A DNA stretch of 64,000 nt from Streptomyces sp. NBC_01296 (GCF_035984415.1 NZ_CP130721.1:310001-374000), one strand, 5' to 3'. Shown: positions 26,901 to 34,951, counted from the first letter of the stretch. Translations and numbers: made by a program. The notes: generated by a model from the sequence alone, not told the origin.

Positions 26901-28570
26901 GCCACCTCGTCGACCAGATCCACCGGCCCGGCGGGATGTGGATCGCCGATGTGTGCGCGTACCGCGACAGCGGGCACGAGCTCGCGGTGCTCTGCGTCAA
27001 CGGGGACGGGGTGGTGGTCCGGTGGAACGAGCGGATGGGCCCGCTGGCCCTGCTGACCCTGCCGGGGGACACCCCGCGTACGGCGACCACCGCGCTGGCG
27101 GCGGTGGAGGAGACGCCCGGCCGGCCGTTGCTGGCGATCGCCGACGGTGCGTTCCTGGTGTTCCGGGACACGGCGGCCGAGACGGAGGTGGCGCGGTTCG
27201 AGTTCCCGGCCGACGTACGCGTCCTCGCTCCGACCACGCGGCCGGGGACGGTCGCGGCCGGCCACGCGGACGGGAGCGTCACCGTCTGGGGCCCCGGCGG
27301 ACCGCTCGCGACTCTCACCGGCGCCGGTGGGCCGGTGGGCAGCCTGGCCGGCCTCGTCCTGGGCGAACGCCACCTCCTCGCGGCCGGGACGGGCAGCCGC
27401 ATCGCCGTATGGGACGTCTCCCGGTGGGACACCGCCGCCGAGGAGCCGCCGGGGCTGCTCAGCGGGCACACCGCCGCGGTGACCGCGCTCAGCCCCGTCG
27501 CCTCGCCGGATTCCGGGATCCTCGCGTCGGCCTCCTGCGACGGCACGCTGCGCCTGTGGAACCGGGAGGTCCTGGAGCGGGCGCTGACCGCCTCCCGTAC
27601 GCCGGCCGAGCCGGCGCCGACGGGCGGGGCGCTGCTGCTGCCGGAGCCGGGGGACCCCCGTCTTCCGACCTGGTTCGCGCTCACCGGCGACCGCCCCGAC
27701 ATCGAGGTCCGGGACATCGTCACGGGGGACGAGGTCGCCCGGATCGACACCGGCCGGCCGCCGTCCGCGCTGGCCTGGGCCCACCGCCGCGAGGGTCGCG
27801 TACTGGTGTCGGCCGGATGCGAGGACCACGGCATCCGTCTGTGGGACGCGGGTACCCGGCAGGCCCTGCCGGACGTCCTGGAAGGCCATTTCCTCCCGGT
27901 CCGCGCCCTGGCCGCGTGCACCACCGCCGACGGCCGGCACCTGCTGCTGAGCGGCGGGGACGACGAGACGGTCCGGCTGTGGGATCTGGACCGCCCGGCC
28001 CCGCTGCGGGAGTGGACCGGTCACGGCCTGCGGGTGATGGCGGTGGCGGCGGCCTCGTGCGAGGGCGGCGGGGACTGGTTCGCCTCGGCCAGCTCCGACG
28101 GCACCGTACGGCTGTGGGACGCGGAGCGCGGTGGTGCGCTGGGCCGGCCCCTGCGCTGCGACCAGGGGCTCCTGCACGCCGTCGCCGTCAACCCCGGCCC
28201 GCTGGACGGCCTTCCGCCGCATCTGGCCAGCGGCGGAGACACGGGCACGGTGCGGCTGTGGGACCTGCGCGAGCGCCGCCCCCTGGGGGAGCCGCTGACC
28301 GGCCACACCGCGGCCGTGCACGCCCTGGCCCTGTGGAGCGCGGAGGGACACGGCAGCTTCGTCGCCTCCGGCGCGGCCGACGGGACCATCCGCCTCTGGG
28401 ACGCCGCCACCGGGCAGTGCCGGCTGCTGCTCGCGGTGGGGAGCCCCGTACGCAGCCTCGCCGCGCACCCGTCGGCGGCCGGCGGGCGCGTCGTGCTCTC
28501 CTTCGCCGGGGACGCCGGAGCCGCCGCGGTGGAGATCGACCTCACCCGGTGCCGGGCGGGCGGAGCCTGA
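23963..28570 (+). CDS. Caspase-like protease / STAND NTPase / WD40 repeat protein
   Basis: A 1535-residue three-part protein. Residues about 90-270 form a caspase-like (C14) domain with catalytic His108 in YVSGHG and Cys158 in NMCES. A P-loop NTPase follows: Walker A GITASGKS at 337-344 and Walker B VVVDALDE to 443. After a helical region and a very acidic linker near 733-752 (repeats of YDEDE), some nine WD40 repeats (GTVRLWD and variants) run from about 905 to the end. This is the classic signalling-NTPase layout: sensor propeller, oligomerising NTPase and death-type protease. It should be silent until a trigger binds the propeller, then cut targets. GTG at 23963 follows AGGGA. Codon 10 is TTA, so translation should depend on bldA. 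No signal peptide or membrane segment. Confidence 0.9.
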   Translation: MDGERGEIGLAEAVEGTELPQTAAAPPAGTLYVLPMEDGSEALRQALGAQLDAVSLWWERPPPAGPGFVKVAPGEPVTSRHDVERFLETSRIREAEPDVPVVLYVSGHGLTSGAAKHFAVLRDTDTHRLLATGLRTTEIAIAALDSHARDVLVIVNMCESADMAGELLELSRSLDTARTTRATLNVLTTAAPKMQVMGGEFALVLRRAHEWLRTAGGITRPYLTMDEFSRALYQAAQAVGAELGRSLSLDCRPLMGGKLHVATAALPNPGHRPEQAAVEESRQEVAATLEDLGYWLEKASGRTGADDTGWYFSGRKRLNVAVVSFLGGGPGVLVVTGITASGKSAILGRAVTLSDATFRTSTLFAAAVGHCPQDTVPAEGSVTIAVTAHNREPLGLLAVIAKKLGAAADPSGRDPLSRWQSGLRKFLASPGPMVTVVVDALDEATDPAAVVHQVLVPLAGHLSGAAPSPPVRRGVRLVVAVRSSDGADRLVPDGGGRELLGRLRDAFPGAAVLRTDDEDMGKDVEGYIRALLDGEPNWAGHDLTGVSRTVAEAVGRSFLDARVAAHQLRTEGPLLSADPDWLARLGEGTTGLLKDDLARSAEDGLGADEALALLRATAFAQGRGIAWGEVWPAVASAVRGEALPDADAEIRVLLEGRLAGYLTRDVEEDQRVYRPAHERLAAVLRAWPAGGAASRGGMGMTDGQDEPADEPDEAGGVGGADEVTGTGATGHAYEDEYDEDEYDEDKYRDDDAAVHASIARALADLAAPHTGGRAAGTAPHPYVRRYLARHARLGGVLDDAHVPADVLPWLTGSPIRGLLGPGRGQEGRLWLEAWAAVEPYLHRADREDHPSRLASLHLAYTALRHPGLPRPRTPEEAAGPLAVLWSRWTPPVNVLATFDATVRSLTALPAPDGRPALAAGDDDGGIELIDAVEGTAVRGRIGAHVGSVRHLLLAPRPAQSPLLVSGSTDGTVRLWDPATGHLVDQIHRPGGMWIADVCAYRDSGHELAVLCVNGDGVVVRWNERMGPLALLTLPGDTPRTATTALAAVEETPGRPLLAIADGAFLVFRDTAAETEVARFEFPADVRVLAPTTRPGTVAAGHADGSVTVWGPGGPLATLTGAGGPVGSLAGLVLGERHLLAAGTGSRIAVWDVSRWDTAAEEPPGLLSGHTAAVTALSPVASPDSGILASASCDGTLRLWNREVLERALTASRTPAEPAPTGGALLLPEPGDPRLPTWFALTGDRPDIEVRDIVTGDEVARIDTGRPPSALAWAHRREGRVLVSAGCEDHGIRLWDAGTRQALPDVLEGHFLPVRALAACTTADGRHLLLSGGDDETVRLWDLDRPAPLREWTGHGLRVMAVAAASCEGGGDWFASASSDGTVRLWDAERGGALGRPLRCDQGLLHAVAVNPGPLDGLPPHLASGGDTGTVRLWDLRERRPLGEPLTGHTAAVHALALWSAEGHGSFVASGAADGTIRLWDAATGQCRLLLAVGSPVRSLAAHPSAAGGRVVLSFAGDAGAAAVEIDLTRCRAGGA

Positions 28571-28710
28571 TCAACCCGCATGCGCCCCCTGCGTTCCCTC
28601 GTGCGCCCCCAATGGCCCCACGCAACCCGGTCGCGCAGGTCCCAGCCGAGCATGAAAATGATCGTTCGGCATGTGCCACGGATCAATACGCCGTGGGGCG
28701 CGTGCCATCC

Positions 28711-28733
28711 GCTCATGAGCGCCCCTCATGAGC
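28711..28733. promoter_or_regulatory. Twin palindromes upstream of the RES gene
   Basis: GCTCATGAGC at 28711-28720 and CTCATGAGC at 28725-28733, two copies of the same palindrome 14 bases apart, in the 289-base gap before the RES gene. A weaker CCACG/CGTGG repeat lies just upstream. A possible binding site for the Xre-type antitoxin, since such regulators bind repeated palindromes; not proven. Confidence 0.3.
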
Positions 28734-28859
28734 ACCACACCGTCACGAGACCGGCTCTCCCGGCGGCCGGACCGCCCCGTCGGCCCGGCCGCTGCACGAG
28801 CCACGAGCAACACCGGCCCGCGCCTCGCGGAGGGCGGCCGGAGCAAGGAGAGCGGCCGC

Positions 28860-29555
28860 ATGAGCCGGGACACCGTACAGCCGGACGTCGTCCTCGTCCC
28901 CGCACCCGACCACGGCGTATGGCGCCTGGGGAAGGCCAAGAACCCGGTCAAGTACGAAAGGATCAGCCAGGAGGACTGGTTCCGGACGGGCGGGAACCGC
29001 TGGAGCCTGGTCAGCTACGACATCCTCTACTGCGCCTCCCGGCACGACGGGTGCTTCGCAGAGGCCTTAGCACCCTTCCGTGTGGACCCCAAGATGCGGG
29101 AGGTCATCGGGGACGAGTGGACGAAGCCGTCCTTCATGACCCCCGGCAAGATCCCCCGCGACTGGACCACGCGCCACATCCTGGTCCGCCTGCAGCTTCC
29201 CAAGGAGGCCCGCTTCCTCGACGTGGACGACGAGCGGACCCTGGAGACGCTCTCCCGCGAACTCAAGGACGAGCTGGCGGAACAGGGCGTGGACAGGCTC
29301 ACCACGGAGCACATCCAGGGCTTCAACCGCCGGATCACCCGGCAGATCTCGGCGTGGGCCATCACCCAGCGCACCGGCCCCTCGGAGCAGGAGCGCCTCA
29401 TCCACGGCATCGCCTACCGCTCCCGCTTCGGGATGCGCCAGTGCTGGGCCGTCTTCAACGACGTGGAGCTCAAGCAGGAGGAGACCAGCCTGATCTTCCC
29501 CGAGTCGGAGGCGCTGCGGCGGGTGGCCGAGGAGTACGACCTGACGATGCTGTGA
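28860..29555 (+). CDS. RES-domain NAD+ phosphorylase toxin
   Basis: A 231-residue protein with the RES fold of MbcT-type toxins, which destroy NAD+ with phosphate. Conserved spots are visible in order: Arg of YERIS, RWS, LYCAS, the Glu of CFAEALAPF and IAYRSR…CWAVF near the end. AAGGAGAG eight bases upstream fixes the ATG at 28860. Codon 70 is TTA, so it is probably bldA-dependent like the two genes upstream. It lies in the same direction as the caspase-STAND gene, 289 bases after it. Its likely antitoxin is the next gene, but 698 bases away rather than adjacent. NAD+ depletion would be a fitting final effector of an abortive defence response. Confidence 0.82.
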   Translation: MSRDTVQPDVVLVPAPDHGVWRLGKAKNPVKYERISQEDWFRTGGNRWSLVSYDILYCASRHDGCFAEALAPFRVDPKMREVIGDEWTKPSFMTPGKIPRDWTTRHILVRLQLPKEARFLDVDDERTLETLSRELKDELAEQGVDRLTTEHIQGFNRRITRQISAWAITQRTGPSEQERLIHGIAYRSRFGMRQCWAVFNDVELKQEETSLIFPESEALRRVAEEYDLTML

Positions 29556-30253
29556 GCGGAGGAGCAACCCGCCACCCCCCTCAATCCCCTCGCATTGCCC
29601 CCCTGAAAAGAGGACTGAAACCAACCTGAAAGCCTCTACGCCGCTGTCGTCCAAAAGAGCGAAACAACTCGTTCCCTGTCACCCCCACAGCGCCCGCCGC
29701 CCTCCCAATTCGGCAGGTCAGGATGGAAGTCCGGTCTCAAACCCGCCAGTTGACGCACCGTCGAGATCGCGCTGGATTCTGCCTAAGAGGTGGAGTTGGA
29801 AGGTGATAATGGGTAACCTAACCAGTACATAGCCCAACTTGGAGCATGTGGGGGATCTCATGAACAACATCCGTTGCACCGTCAGTGCGTTCTTACCCGT
29901 CGGGCTCGCGCCATGCGTCGCGGCACCACCGCCCGCCACGGGCTCCGCACCCTCAGGTCACCCCAGTCATCCATGCGCCGGATCCCCGCGGACCGGAATA
30001 CATCGATGCTGAGCGCCGACCGCTGACCGCTGGTCGGCACGCCCCACCCCACCCGCGCTGGTACACGCTTCCCCGCGGGTCGGGAACACACCACGAAGCG
30101 TTCGCGGCTCGCCGAGACCGAGCGTCCCTTCCGTCTGTCCCCGTGGCAGTACGCGACAGCCAGGTCCTGCGGGCACACCCCGACACCCGTCGCCTGAACA
30201 CGCGACCCGCCACCGGACGGGCGCGCAGTCAGGGCAACGAGGGAGACCTGACC
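29556..30253. other. Long intergenic region between toxin and antitoxin
   Basis: 698 bases with no convincing gene. The stretch 29770-29860 is noticeably A/T-richer than its surroundings and holds GGGTAACCTAACC, so promoters are likely here. A 50-codon frame at 29860-30012 (ATG after GGGGGA) has a hydrophobic N-terminal third but no family; I leave it unannotated. A decayed gene is possible. Confidence 0.35.
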
Positions 30254-30670
30254 ATGCCTTCTGCTGACACCACCACGCCCCCCGTCGCCGTTGCCGTCGC
30301 CAAGAGCGTTGCCAGCGCCGAAAGAGCCCATGTCGCCACCGTGCGCATGCACATCAGCGAGATCGCCCGCTTCCTCCAGGAGAACCTGGGGCAGCGCCTG
30401 ACCGCGCGGATCGCCAACATCAGCGATCCCAAGCAGGTCGGCAAGTGGGCCTCGGGCGACACCACGCCCCGACCCGAGTCGGAGCAGCGACTGCGCGCGG
30501 CCCTGCAGGTCTTCCAGCTCATCCAAGACGCCGAAAGCCTCTACACGGCCCGCGCCTGGATGATCGGCATGAACCCGCAGCTCGAGGACGAGGCGCCGGC
30601 GCAGTGCATCGCCGACGGCAGGATGCGCGACGTGATGGTGGCGGCCCGAGCCTACGTGGATGGCGGCTGA
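30254..30670 (+). CDS. Xre/MbcA/ParS-like antitoxin
   Basis: A 138-residue protein matching antitoxins that pair with RES toxins. A helix-rich N-terminal half (ISEIARFLQENLGQRLTARI then SDPKQVGKWASG, the DNA-binding helix pair) is followed by the toxin-binding C-terminal part with AWMIGMNPQLED and RDVMVAARAYV. GAGGGAG precedes the ATG by seven bases. In most loci this gene comes first and directly touches the RES gene; here it is downstream and separate. It probably neutralises the RES protein and represses its own promoter. It contains no TTA codon that I can see, unlike the toxin. Confidence 0.8.
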   Translation: MPSADTTTPPVAVAVAKSVASAERAHVATVRMHISEIARFLQENLGQRLTARIANISDPKQVGKWASGDTTPRPESEQRLRAALQVFQLIQDAESLYTARAWMIGMNPQLEDEAPAQCIADGRMRDVMVAARAYVDGG

Positions 30671-30796
30671 CCCCACGCGTACCGGCTCGGGTCATACCGC
30701 GGGGCCGGGTGAAGCCGGTTCCGGCGCGGCGATGAGTCTGCGGGCATCCGCAGGTCTATCTCTTGACGGAGACAACCGACTCATCGGGAGTGCGCC

Positions 30797-31441
30797 ATGG
30801 GCCTCATCCACATCGAGATGTTCGCGACCCTCGACCTCGTCGGGCAGGCGCCCGGCGGCCCCGACGAGGACCCGGTGGAGTTCCCGTTCGGCGGCTGGCA
30901 GGCGCCCCTGCTGGACGAGGTCGCCGGGGCACAGGTCGGTGCCGCGTACGAAGACACGGACGCCCTGCTGCTCGGCCGGCGGACCTACGACATCTTCGCC
31001 GCCTACTGGCCTCACCAGGAGGGCGGCGAGGACAACGAGATCGCCACGCTCTTCAACCGCGTCCCGAAGTACGTGGCCTCGCGCGGCCGGCCCGACCTCT
31101 CGTGGGCCGGGTCCACGCAGCTCGGCCCGGACCTCGCCGGCGCGGTGCGTGAGATCCGTGACCGCCACGAGCACGTGAAGGTCGTCGGGAGCCTGAACCT
31201 CGTGCAGAGCCTCCTGCGCGAGAAGCTCTTCGACCGTCTCGACCTCTGGCTGCACCCGATCGTGCTCGGCGTCGGGAAGAAGGTGTTCGCCGATGGTGCG
31301 GTGCCCACCAACGTCACGCTCCTCGCACCCCCGGCAGCCGGCCCGAAGGGCACCGTGTACCTGCGCTACGGGCTCGCCGACGGCACGCCCGCGACGGGGG
31401 ACATGAGCGCCCCCGACCGCGGTGTCGCAAGCGCCGACTGA
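30797..31441 (+). CDS. Dihydrofolate-reductase-like (RibD C-terminal) family protein
   Basis: A 214-residue NADPH-dependent reductase-like protein. The RibD_C features are present: MGLIHIEMFATLDL at the start, LLLGRRTYDIFAAYW in the nucleotide-binding region, VKVVGSLNLVQSLL, then LDLWLHPIVLGVGKKVF. The physiological substrate of stand-alone family members is unknown. GGGAG lies six bases before the ATG, and TTGACG about 35 bases upstream could be a -35 box. Monocistronic. Confidence 0.88.
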   Translation: MGLIHIEMFATLDLVGQAPGGPDEDPVEFPFGGWQAPLLDEVAGAQVGAAYEDTDALLLGRRTYDIFAAYWPHQEGGEDNEIATLFNRVPKYVASRGRPDLSWAGSTQLGPDLAGAVREIRDRHEHVKVVGSLNLVQSLLREKLFDRLDLWLHPIVLGVGKKVFADGAVPTNVTLLAPPAAGPKGTVYLRYGLADGTPATGDMSAPDRGVASAD

Positions 31442-31820
31442 GGCATGGCGCGCGGCGGCCACGGCGAAGGCCGGGCAGCCGACGATGCGCCCGAGGGCGG
31501 TGAGAAGGTGTCACGCAACCCATTGCCTCGGGCTCCTCGGCGCCGCCGCGTTACCCGCCGGCGCAGCCGCCTTGCCCGGCCCCGTACCGCCGAGTCCCTC
31601 ACCTGCCGCGGGGCCGGCGTCGACCCCGCCGCCCGCGTCCGCCACCGGGCCGAGATCCTCGTCAACGCGCCGCTGCGCACGGTCTGGAAGCTGCAGACCG
31701 ACGTCGAGCGGTCGACGCGGACGTCCCCACCGCGACCGCCATCCTCCGCCAGGGACTCGAAGGATGGCTGAACGGCCTGAAGGCCACCCCGAGGCCCGGA
31801 CCCCCCACCGGACGGACTGA
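31441..31820 (+). pseudogene. Remnant of an SRPBCC (START-like) protein
   Basis: The translation contains HRAEILVNAPLRTVWKLQTDVER, the start of an SRPBCC domain, and, in another frame immediately after, TAILRQGLEGWLNGLKA, which looks like its last helix. The roughly 100 residues between are missing. I read this as an internal deletion with a frame change. The Arg/Ala-rich sequence before it may be a decayed signal region. Not expected to be functional. Confidence 0.5.
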
Positions 31821-31885
31821 CCCGTGTGTTCTCGGCAACGTGACGTCTCCGTACAGTGGCCCGCCGGTGCCTTCCGCGCCTGCCC

Positions 31886-32974
31886 CTATTGCGGCTTCGG
31901 GCCCTTCATCAGCTTGCTGAGCTGTTCCAGGGGGCCTTCCTTCATGCCCCGGACGTAGTCCCAGCCGTTGTGGTCGCCGCCCTGGATCTCGTGGATCGTG
32001 ACCTTGATCGGGCCCTTGCCGAACTGCTGCTGGAACTTCTCCATCCGGTCGCGGCCGCCTTCCTTGGTGCCGTACTGGAAGAGGACGTTCACCTCGGGGC
32101 CCTTGTCGTTGATCAGCTTCGGGGCGAGCTTCTCGGGGTTGTTCGCGTCCATTTCCGCCTGGTGGCCCTTCCAGAGCGGGGAGTCGGGGACGATCTCGCC
32201 GCCGTTGGCTATGACGGCCCGGAAGCGGTCCGGCTTCTGCAGGAGCTGCTTGAGGCCGACGAAGGCGCCGGAGGAGTTGCCCATGAAGGCCCAGCCGTCG
32301 CGGGACTTGTAGGTACGGAAGTTGGCCCGGGCGAGGTCGGGTACGTCCTCGCCGATCCAGGTGCCCATCTTGGCCTGGCCGGGGATGTCGGAGCCGTCGT
32401 AGTAGTACTTGTTGTCCGGGTTGAGGATCGGCATGACCAGGATGAACGGGAGGCTCTTGCCGGCGGCGGCGCCCTCGGCGACGGCCTTCTGGAGGCCCAG
32501 CTGCGGCATGGTCGCCCAGTAGTTGTCGGCGTTCCCGTTGCCTCCGGGCAGCGCGATCATGACCGGGAAGGCGCTCTTCGCGTACTCCGGGCGGTCGTAC
32601 TCCTTGGGCGTCCACACCCAGACGCTGCCCTCGAAGCCGGACTTGGCGCCCTTCACCCGGGCCTTGGATATGCGGGTGCCGTCGTCCAGCTTGACCGTCT
32701 GCTTGAACTCGGTGAGCGGGCCGGTGGGGAGGGACACGTCCGGGTCCGCGCTCGGCGCGGAGGCCTGCTTCCCGCCGCCGGTCTGCTTGTCCTTGTCCGC
32801 TCCGGTGGAGGGCTTCGCGTAGCTGACGGACTCTCCGTTCCCGTCGAACCAGTCCGTCTTCCAGTGGATCAGCCCGGCGCCCGCGCCGGCGAGCACGGCC
32901 ACGGCCACCGCGGAGCCGATCCACACCTTCTTGCGGGATCGCCTGGGCGGTTGCGGCTGCGGGTACACGTGCAC
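31886..32974 (-). CDS. Membrane-anchored esterase (antigen 85 / S-formylglutathione hydrolase-like)
   Basis: A 362-residue protein. An N-terminal anchor (KKVWIGSAVAVAVLAGAGAGLIHW, residues 16-39) is followed by a Lys/Gly/Ser linker and an alpha/beta-hydrolase domain of the putative-esterase family: FPVMIALPGGNGNAD, the nucleophile in MGNSSGAF, and the His in GGDHNGW. It should hydrolyse an ester outside the membrane; substrate unknown. Convergent with the SRPBCC remnant. The gap to the PadR gene (200 bases) should hold its promoter. Confidence 0.87.
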   Translation of the reverse strand: MHVYPQPQPPRRSRKKVWIGSAVAVAVLAGAGAGLIHWKTDWFDGNGESVSYAKPSTGADKDKQTGGGKQASAPSADPDVSLPTGPLTEFKQTVKLDDGTRISKARVKGAKSGFEGSVWVWTPKEYDRPEYAKSAFPVMIALPGGNGNADNYWATMPQLGLQKAVAEGAAAGKSLPFILVMPILNPDNKYYYDGSDIPGQAKMGTWIGEDVPDLARANFRTYKSRDGWAFMGNSSGAFVGLKQLLQKPDRFRAVIANGGEIVPDSPLWKGHQAEMDANNPEKLAPKLINDKGPEVNVLFQYGTKEGGRDRMEKFQQQFGKGPIKVTIHEIQGGDHNGWDYVRGMKEGPLEQLSKLMKGPKPQ

Positions 32975-33145
32975 GAACTTCGCTCCGAACAGTGCGGCTG
33001 CCCTCGAGCGGGCAGAACGGGTGGGTCTTCCTCTTTGGATGCGTTTCTCGACCCCGAGGTTGCAAAAACAGGCAATAAATGTCGTTTAGGTTTCAAATGG
33101 GTGTGCCGTACGCACGGTTCGGGCTCGGATCGGCCCCCGTCCCAC

Positions 33146-33166
33146 ATATATCGGAGGCCGATATAT
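33146..33166. promoter_or_regulatory. PadR operator overlapping the promoter
   Basis: ATATATCGG-agg-CCGATATAT, a perfect 9-bp inverted repeat in otherwise GC-rich DNA, directly before the PadR gene. The right arm includes TATATG at 33162-33167, a plausible -10 box ten bases before the ATG at 33177, so PadR binding would block its own transcription. Confidence 0.75.
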
Positions 33167-33176
33167 GCTCGCGGAC

Positions 33177-33515
33177 ATGACGAAACGATCACCGTCTCTG
33201 ACGGAATCGCAGTACTTCATCCTTGCGGCCCTTCAGGAGGGCCCCTTGCACGGCTACGGCATGATCAAGGCCGCCGAGCAGGCCACGGACGGACGGGTCA
33301 AGCTCGCCGTCGGCACCCTCTACGGGGCGCTGGAGCGGATGGAACGGTCGGGGTGGGTCGCAGCCGATCGCGAGGAGGTCGTGGACGGCCGGGCACGGCG
33401 CTACTACCGCCTCACCGAGGACGGCGACGGCGTGCTCCGGCAGGAGGCCCTGCGCATGCAGCAGGCGGCGGCCGTCGTCATCGGCCGTCCTTCCTTCAGG
33501 GTGGCCCAGGCATGA
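33177..33515 (+). CDS. PadR-family transcriptional repressor
   Basis: A 112-residue winged-helix regulator: SLTESQYFILAALQEGPLHGYGMI is the family start, VGTLYGALERMERSGWV is the recognition helix, and RRYYRLTEDG is the wing. PadR proteins repress exporters or membrane stress genes and release on binding small molecules. An ATG at 33165 is possible, but it lies inside the operator; ATG 33177 sits about ten bases after a likely -10 box, so the message is probably leaderless. Its stop overlaps the ATG of the next gene (ATGA), so the two are co-translated. Confidence 0.88.
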   Translation: MTKRSPSLTESQYFILAALQEGPLHGYGMIKAAEQATDGRVKLAVGTLYGALERMERSGWVAADREEVVDGRARRYYRLTEDGDGVLRQEALRMQQAAAVVIGRPSFRVAQA

Positions 33516-34462
33516 ACCGTATGCTGCTCGCCGCCTACCCCAAGGACTACCGCACCCGGCAGGGGGAGGAGGTGCTGGGCTGCCTGGCCGAGGCGTACCC
33601 GGGCCGCTCCTGGCCGCCGCCCCGCGAGGTCGTCGCACTGCTTCGCGGAGGGGTCCAGGCCCGTGCCCGCGCCGCCTGCGAGGACAAGTCCCGGCCGTGG
33701 TGGCTGGACGGCTTCCACCTGACCGCCCTCGTCCTCGCCGCCCTGGCGCTGGTGCCGTACCTGCAGGACGTGTGGCACTGGGCCCTGGGCATCGAGCCCG
33801 GCGGCTACACCATCGGCTTCCACGACGTGGGCTGGTTCCCCTGGACACAGGGCTCCGGAACCCGGACGCGGCTCCTTCCCTACGGCGTGCTCCCGCTGAT
33901 CTGCCTGGTCGCACTGCTGCGCGGCAAACGGTGGATCGCGCTGCCGGCCTCGGCGGCGATGCTCTTGGCCGGAACCGGGCTCGCGGGCTCGACGCTCTTC
34001 GGTGACGAAGGCGTGGTGGGCGTCGGCTACTACGGACTGGGCGCTCCGCTACGGGCCCATGACCTGGTGCTTTCGGGGATCCTGTTCCTCACCTGCGCAG
34101 GACTGGCGGCCTACCGTCCGAGCAGCCTGCGCCGCCGCTCGTACGGCTGGCTCGTCCCGGTGGCGGGTGCCCTGTTCATGGCCGGCTCCCTGCACATCAC
34201 CTCGGGTGATCCCTATTTCCAGCGGGGCCTGTTCGCCCTGGAAGTCGCCGCGTTGACCGCCGCGTGGGTGGTGACGGCCGCCACCGGCGACTACCGGTGG
34301 CTCATTCCCGTCGCCGCGTTCACGATCGTCCGGGCCGAAGCGATCGTCACCCAGCCGTACCTCGTGGGATCCCTGCCGAGCCACGTCGTACTGCTCTGCC
34401 TGATCATGCCGATCCCCCTCCTGGCCGTCACCGCACAACGCCGCCAGAGCCGCACCACCTGA
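33512..34462 (+). CDS. PadR-coupled integral membrane protein
   Basis: A 316-residue protein. A soluble start of about 60 residues (MLLAAYPKDYRTRQGEEVLGCL) is typical of proteins that follow PadR genes in actinomycetes, and then seven or eight hydrophobic segments run to the end. No transporter signature is visible. The 4-base overlap with padR implies that its amount is set by the repressor. Likely a membrane stress or export accessory; role not established. Confidence 0.8.
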   Translation: MNRMLLAAYPKDYRTRQGEEVLGCLAEAYPGRSWPPPREVVALLRGGVQARARAACEDKSRPWWLDGFHLTALVLAALALVPYLQDVWHWALGIEPGGYTIGFHDVGWFPWTQGSGTRTRLLPYGVLPLICLVALLRGKRWIALPASAAMLLAGTGLAGSTLFGDEGVVGVGYYGLGAPLRAHDLVLSGILFLTCAGLAAYRPSSLRRRSYGWLVPVAGALFMAGSLHITSGDPYFQRGLFALEVAALTAAWVVTAATGDYRWLIPVAAFTIVRAEAIVTQPYLVGSLPSHVVLLCLIMPIPLLAVTAQRRQSRTT

Positions 34463-34480
34463 GCCGCCGGTCCGGCTCAT

Positions 34481-34512
34481 CGTGACGGGGTGTCACGGCC
34501 CCACGGGGCCGG
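34481..34512. terminator. Tandem hairpins between convergent genes
   Basis: CGTGAC-ggggt-GTCACG at 34481-34497, followed at once by the short GC hairpin CGGCCCC-ac-GGGGCCG. They lie between the convergent membrane-protein genes and are probably a two-way terminator. Confidence 0.5.
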
Positions 34513-34521
34513 GCACGGGCC

Positions 34522-34797
34522 TCAGCCCGTCTCCTCGGGCGCCGTGGAACGCGATGCACGGCGCCCCTGCCACCACACGGTCACGGCGGTGAGCCCACCG
34601 GCGGCCACGAAGAAGCCCACCTTCACCGCGGCCTTGCCGGACAGCCAGGCCGCGCCGACGCCCAGGTTCAGGCCCAGCCACCAAAAGATCGCGCACACGC
34701 CTGCCGCAGCGAGCACTCCCGCCACGACACCCATGGCAACCCGCAGCCATCGGCGTCCGCCGGTGTGGTCCCCCGTATCACTGGTCATACGGGCCAT
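34522..34797 (-). CDS. Small membrane protein
   Basis: A 91-residue protein with two hydrophobic segments (VAMGVVAGVLAAAGVCAIFWWLGL and VGFFVAAGGLTAVTVWW) joined by a Lys-containing loop; both ends are charged. ATG at 34797 is used; ATG 34788 is also possible. No clear ribosome site. No recognised family. Confidence 0.5.
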   Translation of the reverse strand: MARMTSDTGDHTGGRRWLRVAMGVVAGVLAAAGVCAIFWWLGLNLGVGAAWLSGKAAVKVGFFVAAGGLTAVTVWWQGRRASRSTAPEETG

Positions 34798-34951
34798 GCT
34801 AGGGACCGGTGGCGCGGCCTTCGTCCGCACGGAGGATGATCGCGCGGGCAACTTTCGTCGCGGAAACCGCCCGAGGCGCGAGCCGAAAGTCTCTGAAGGC
34901 GTGTCAGGACGCCGGGGTGGGCCGGTCCGCGGTGGTTCCTTCCAGGGTGGT

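Noticed and set aside
24473..28468. 1331-codon minus-strand open frame
   Set aside because: Antisense to the caspase-STAND-WD40 gene, with Arg/Gly/Val-rich shadow sequence.
29860..30012. 50-codon frame before the antitoxin
   Set aside because: It has GGGGGA before its ATG, but composition and ending look random; no conservation could be tested.
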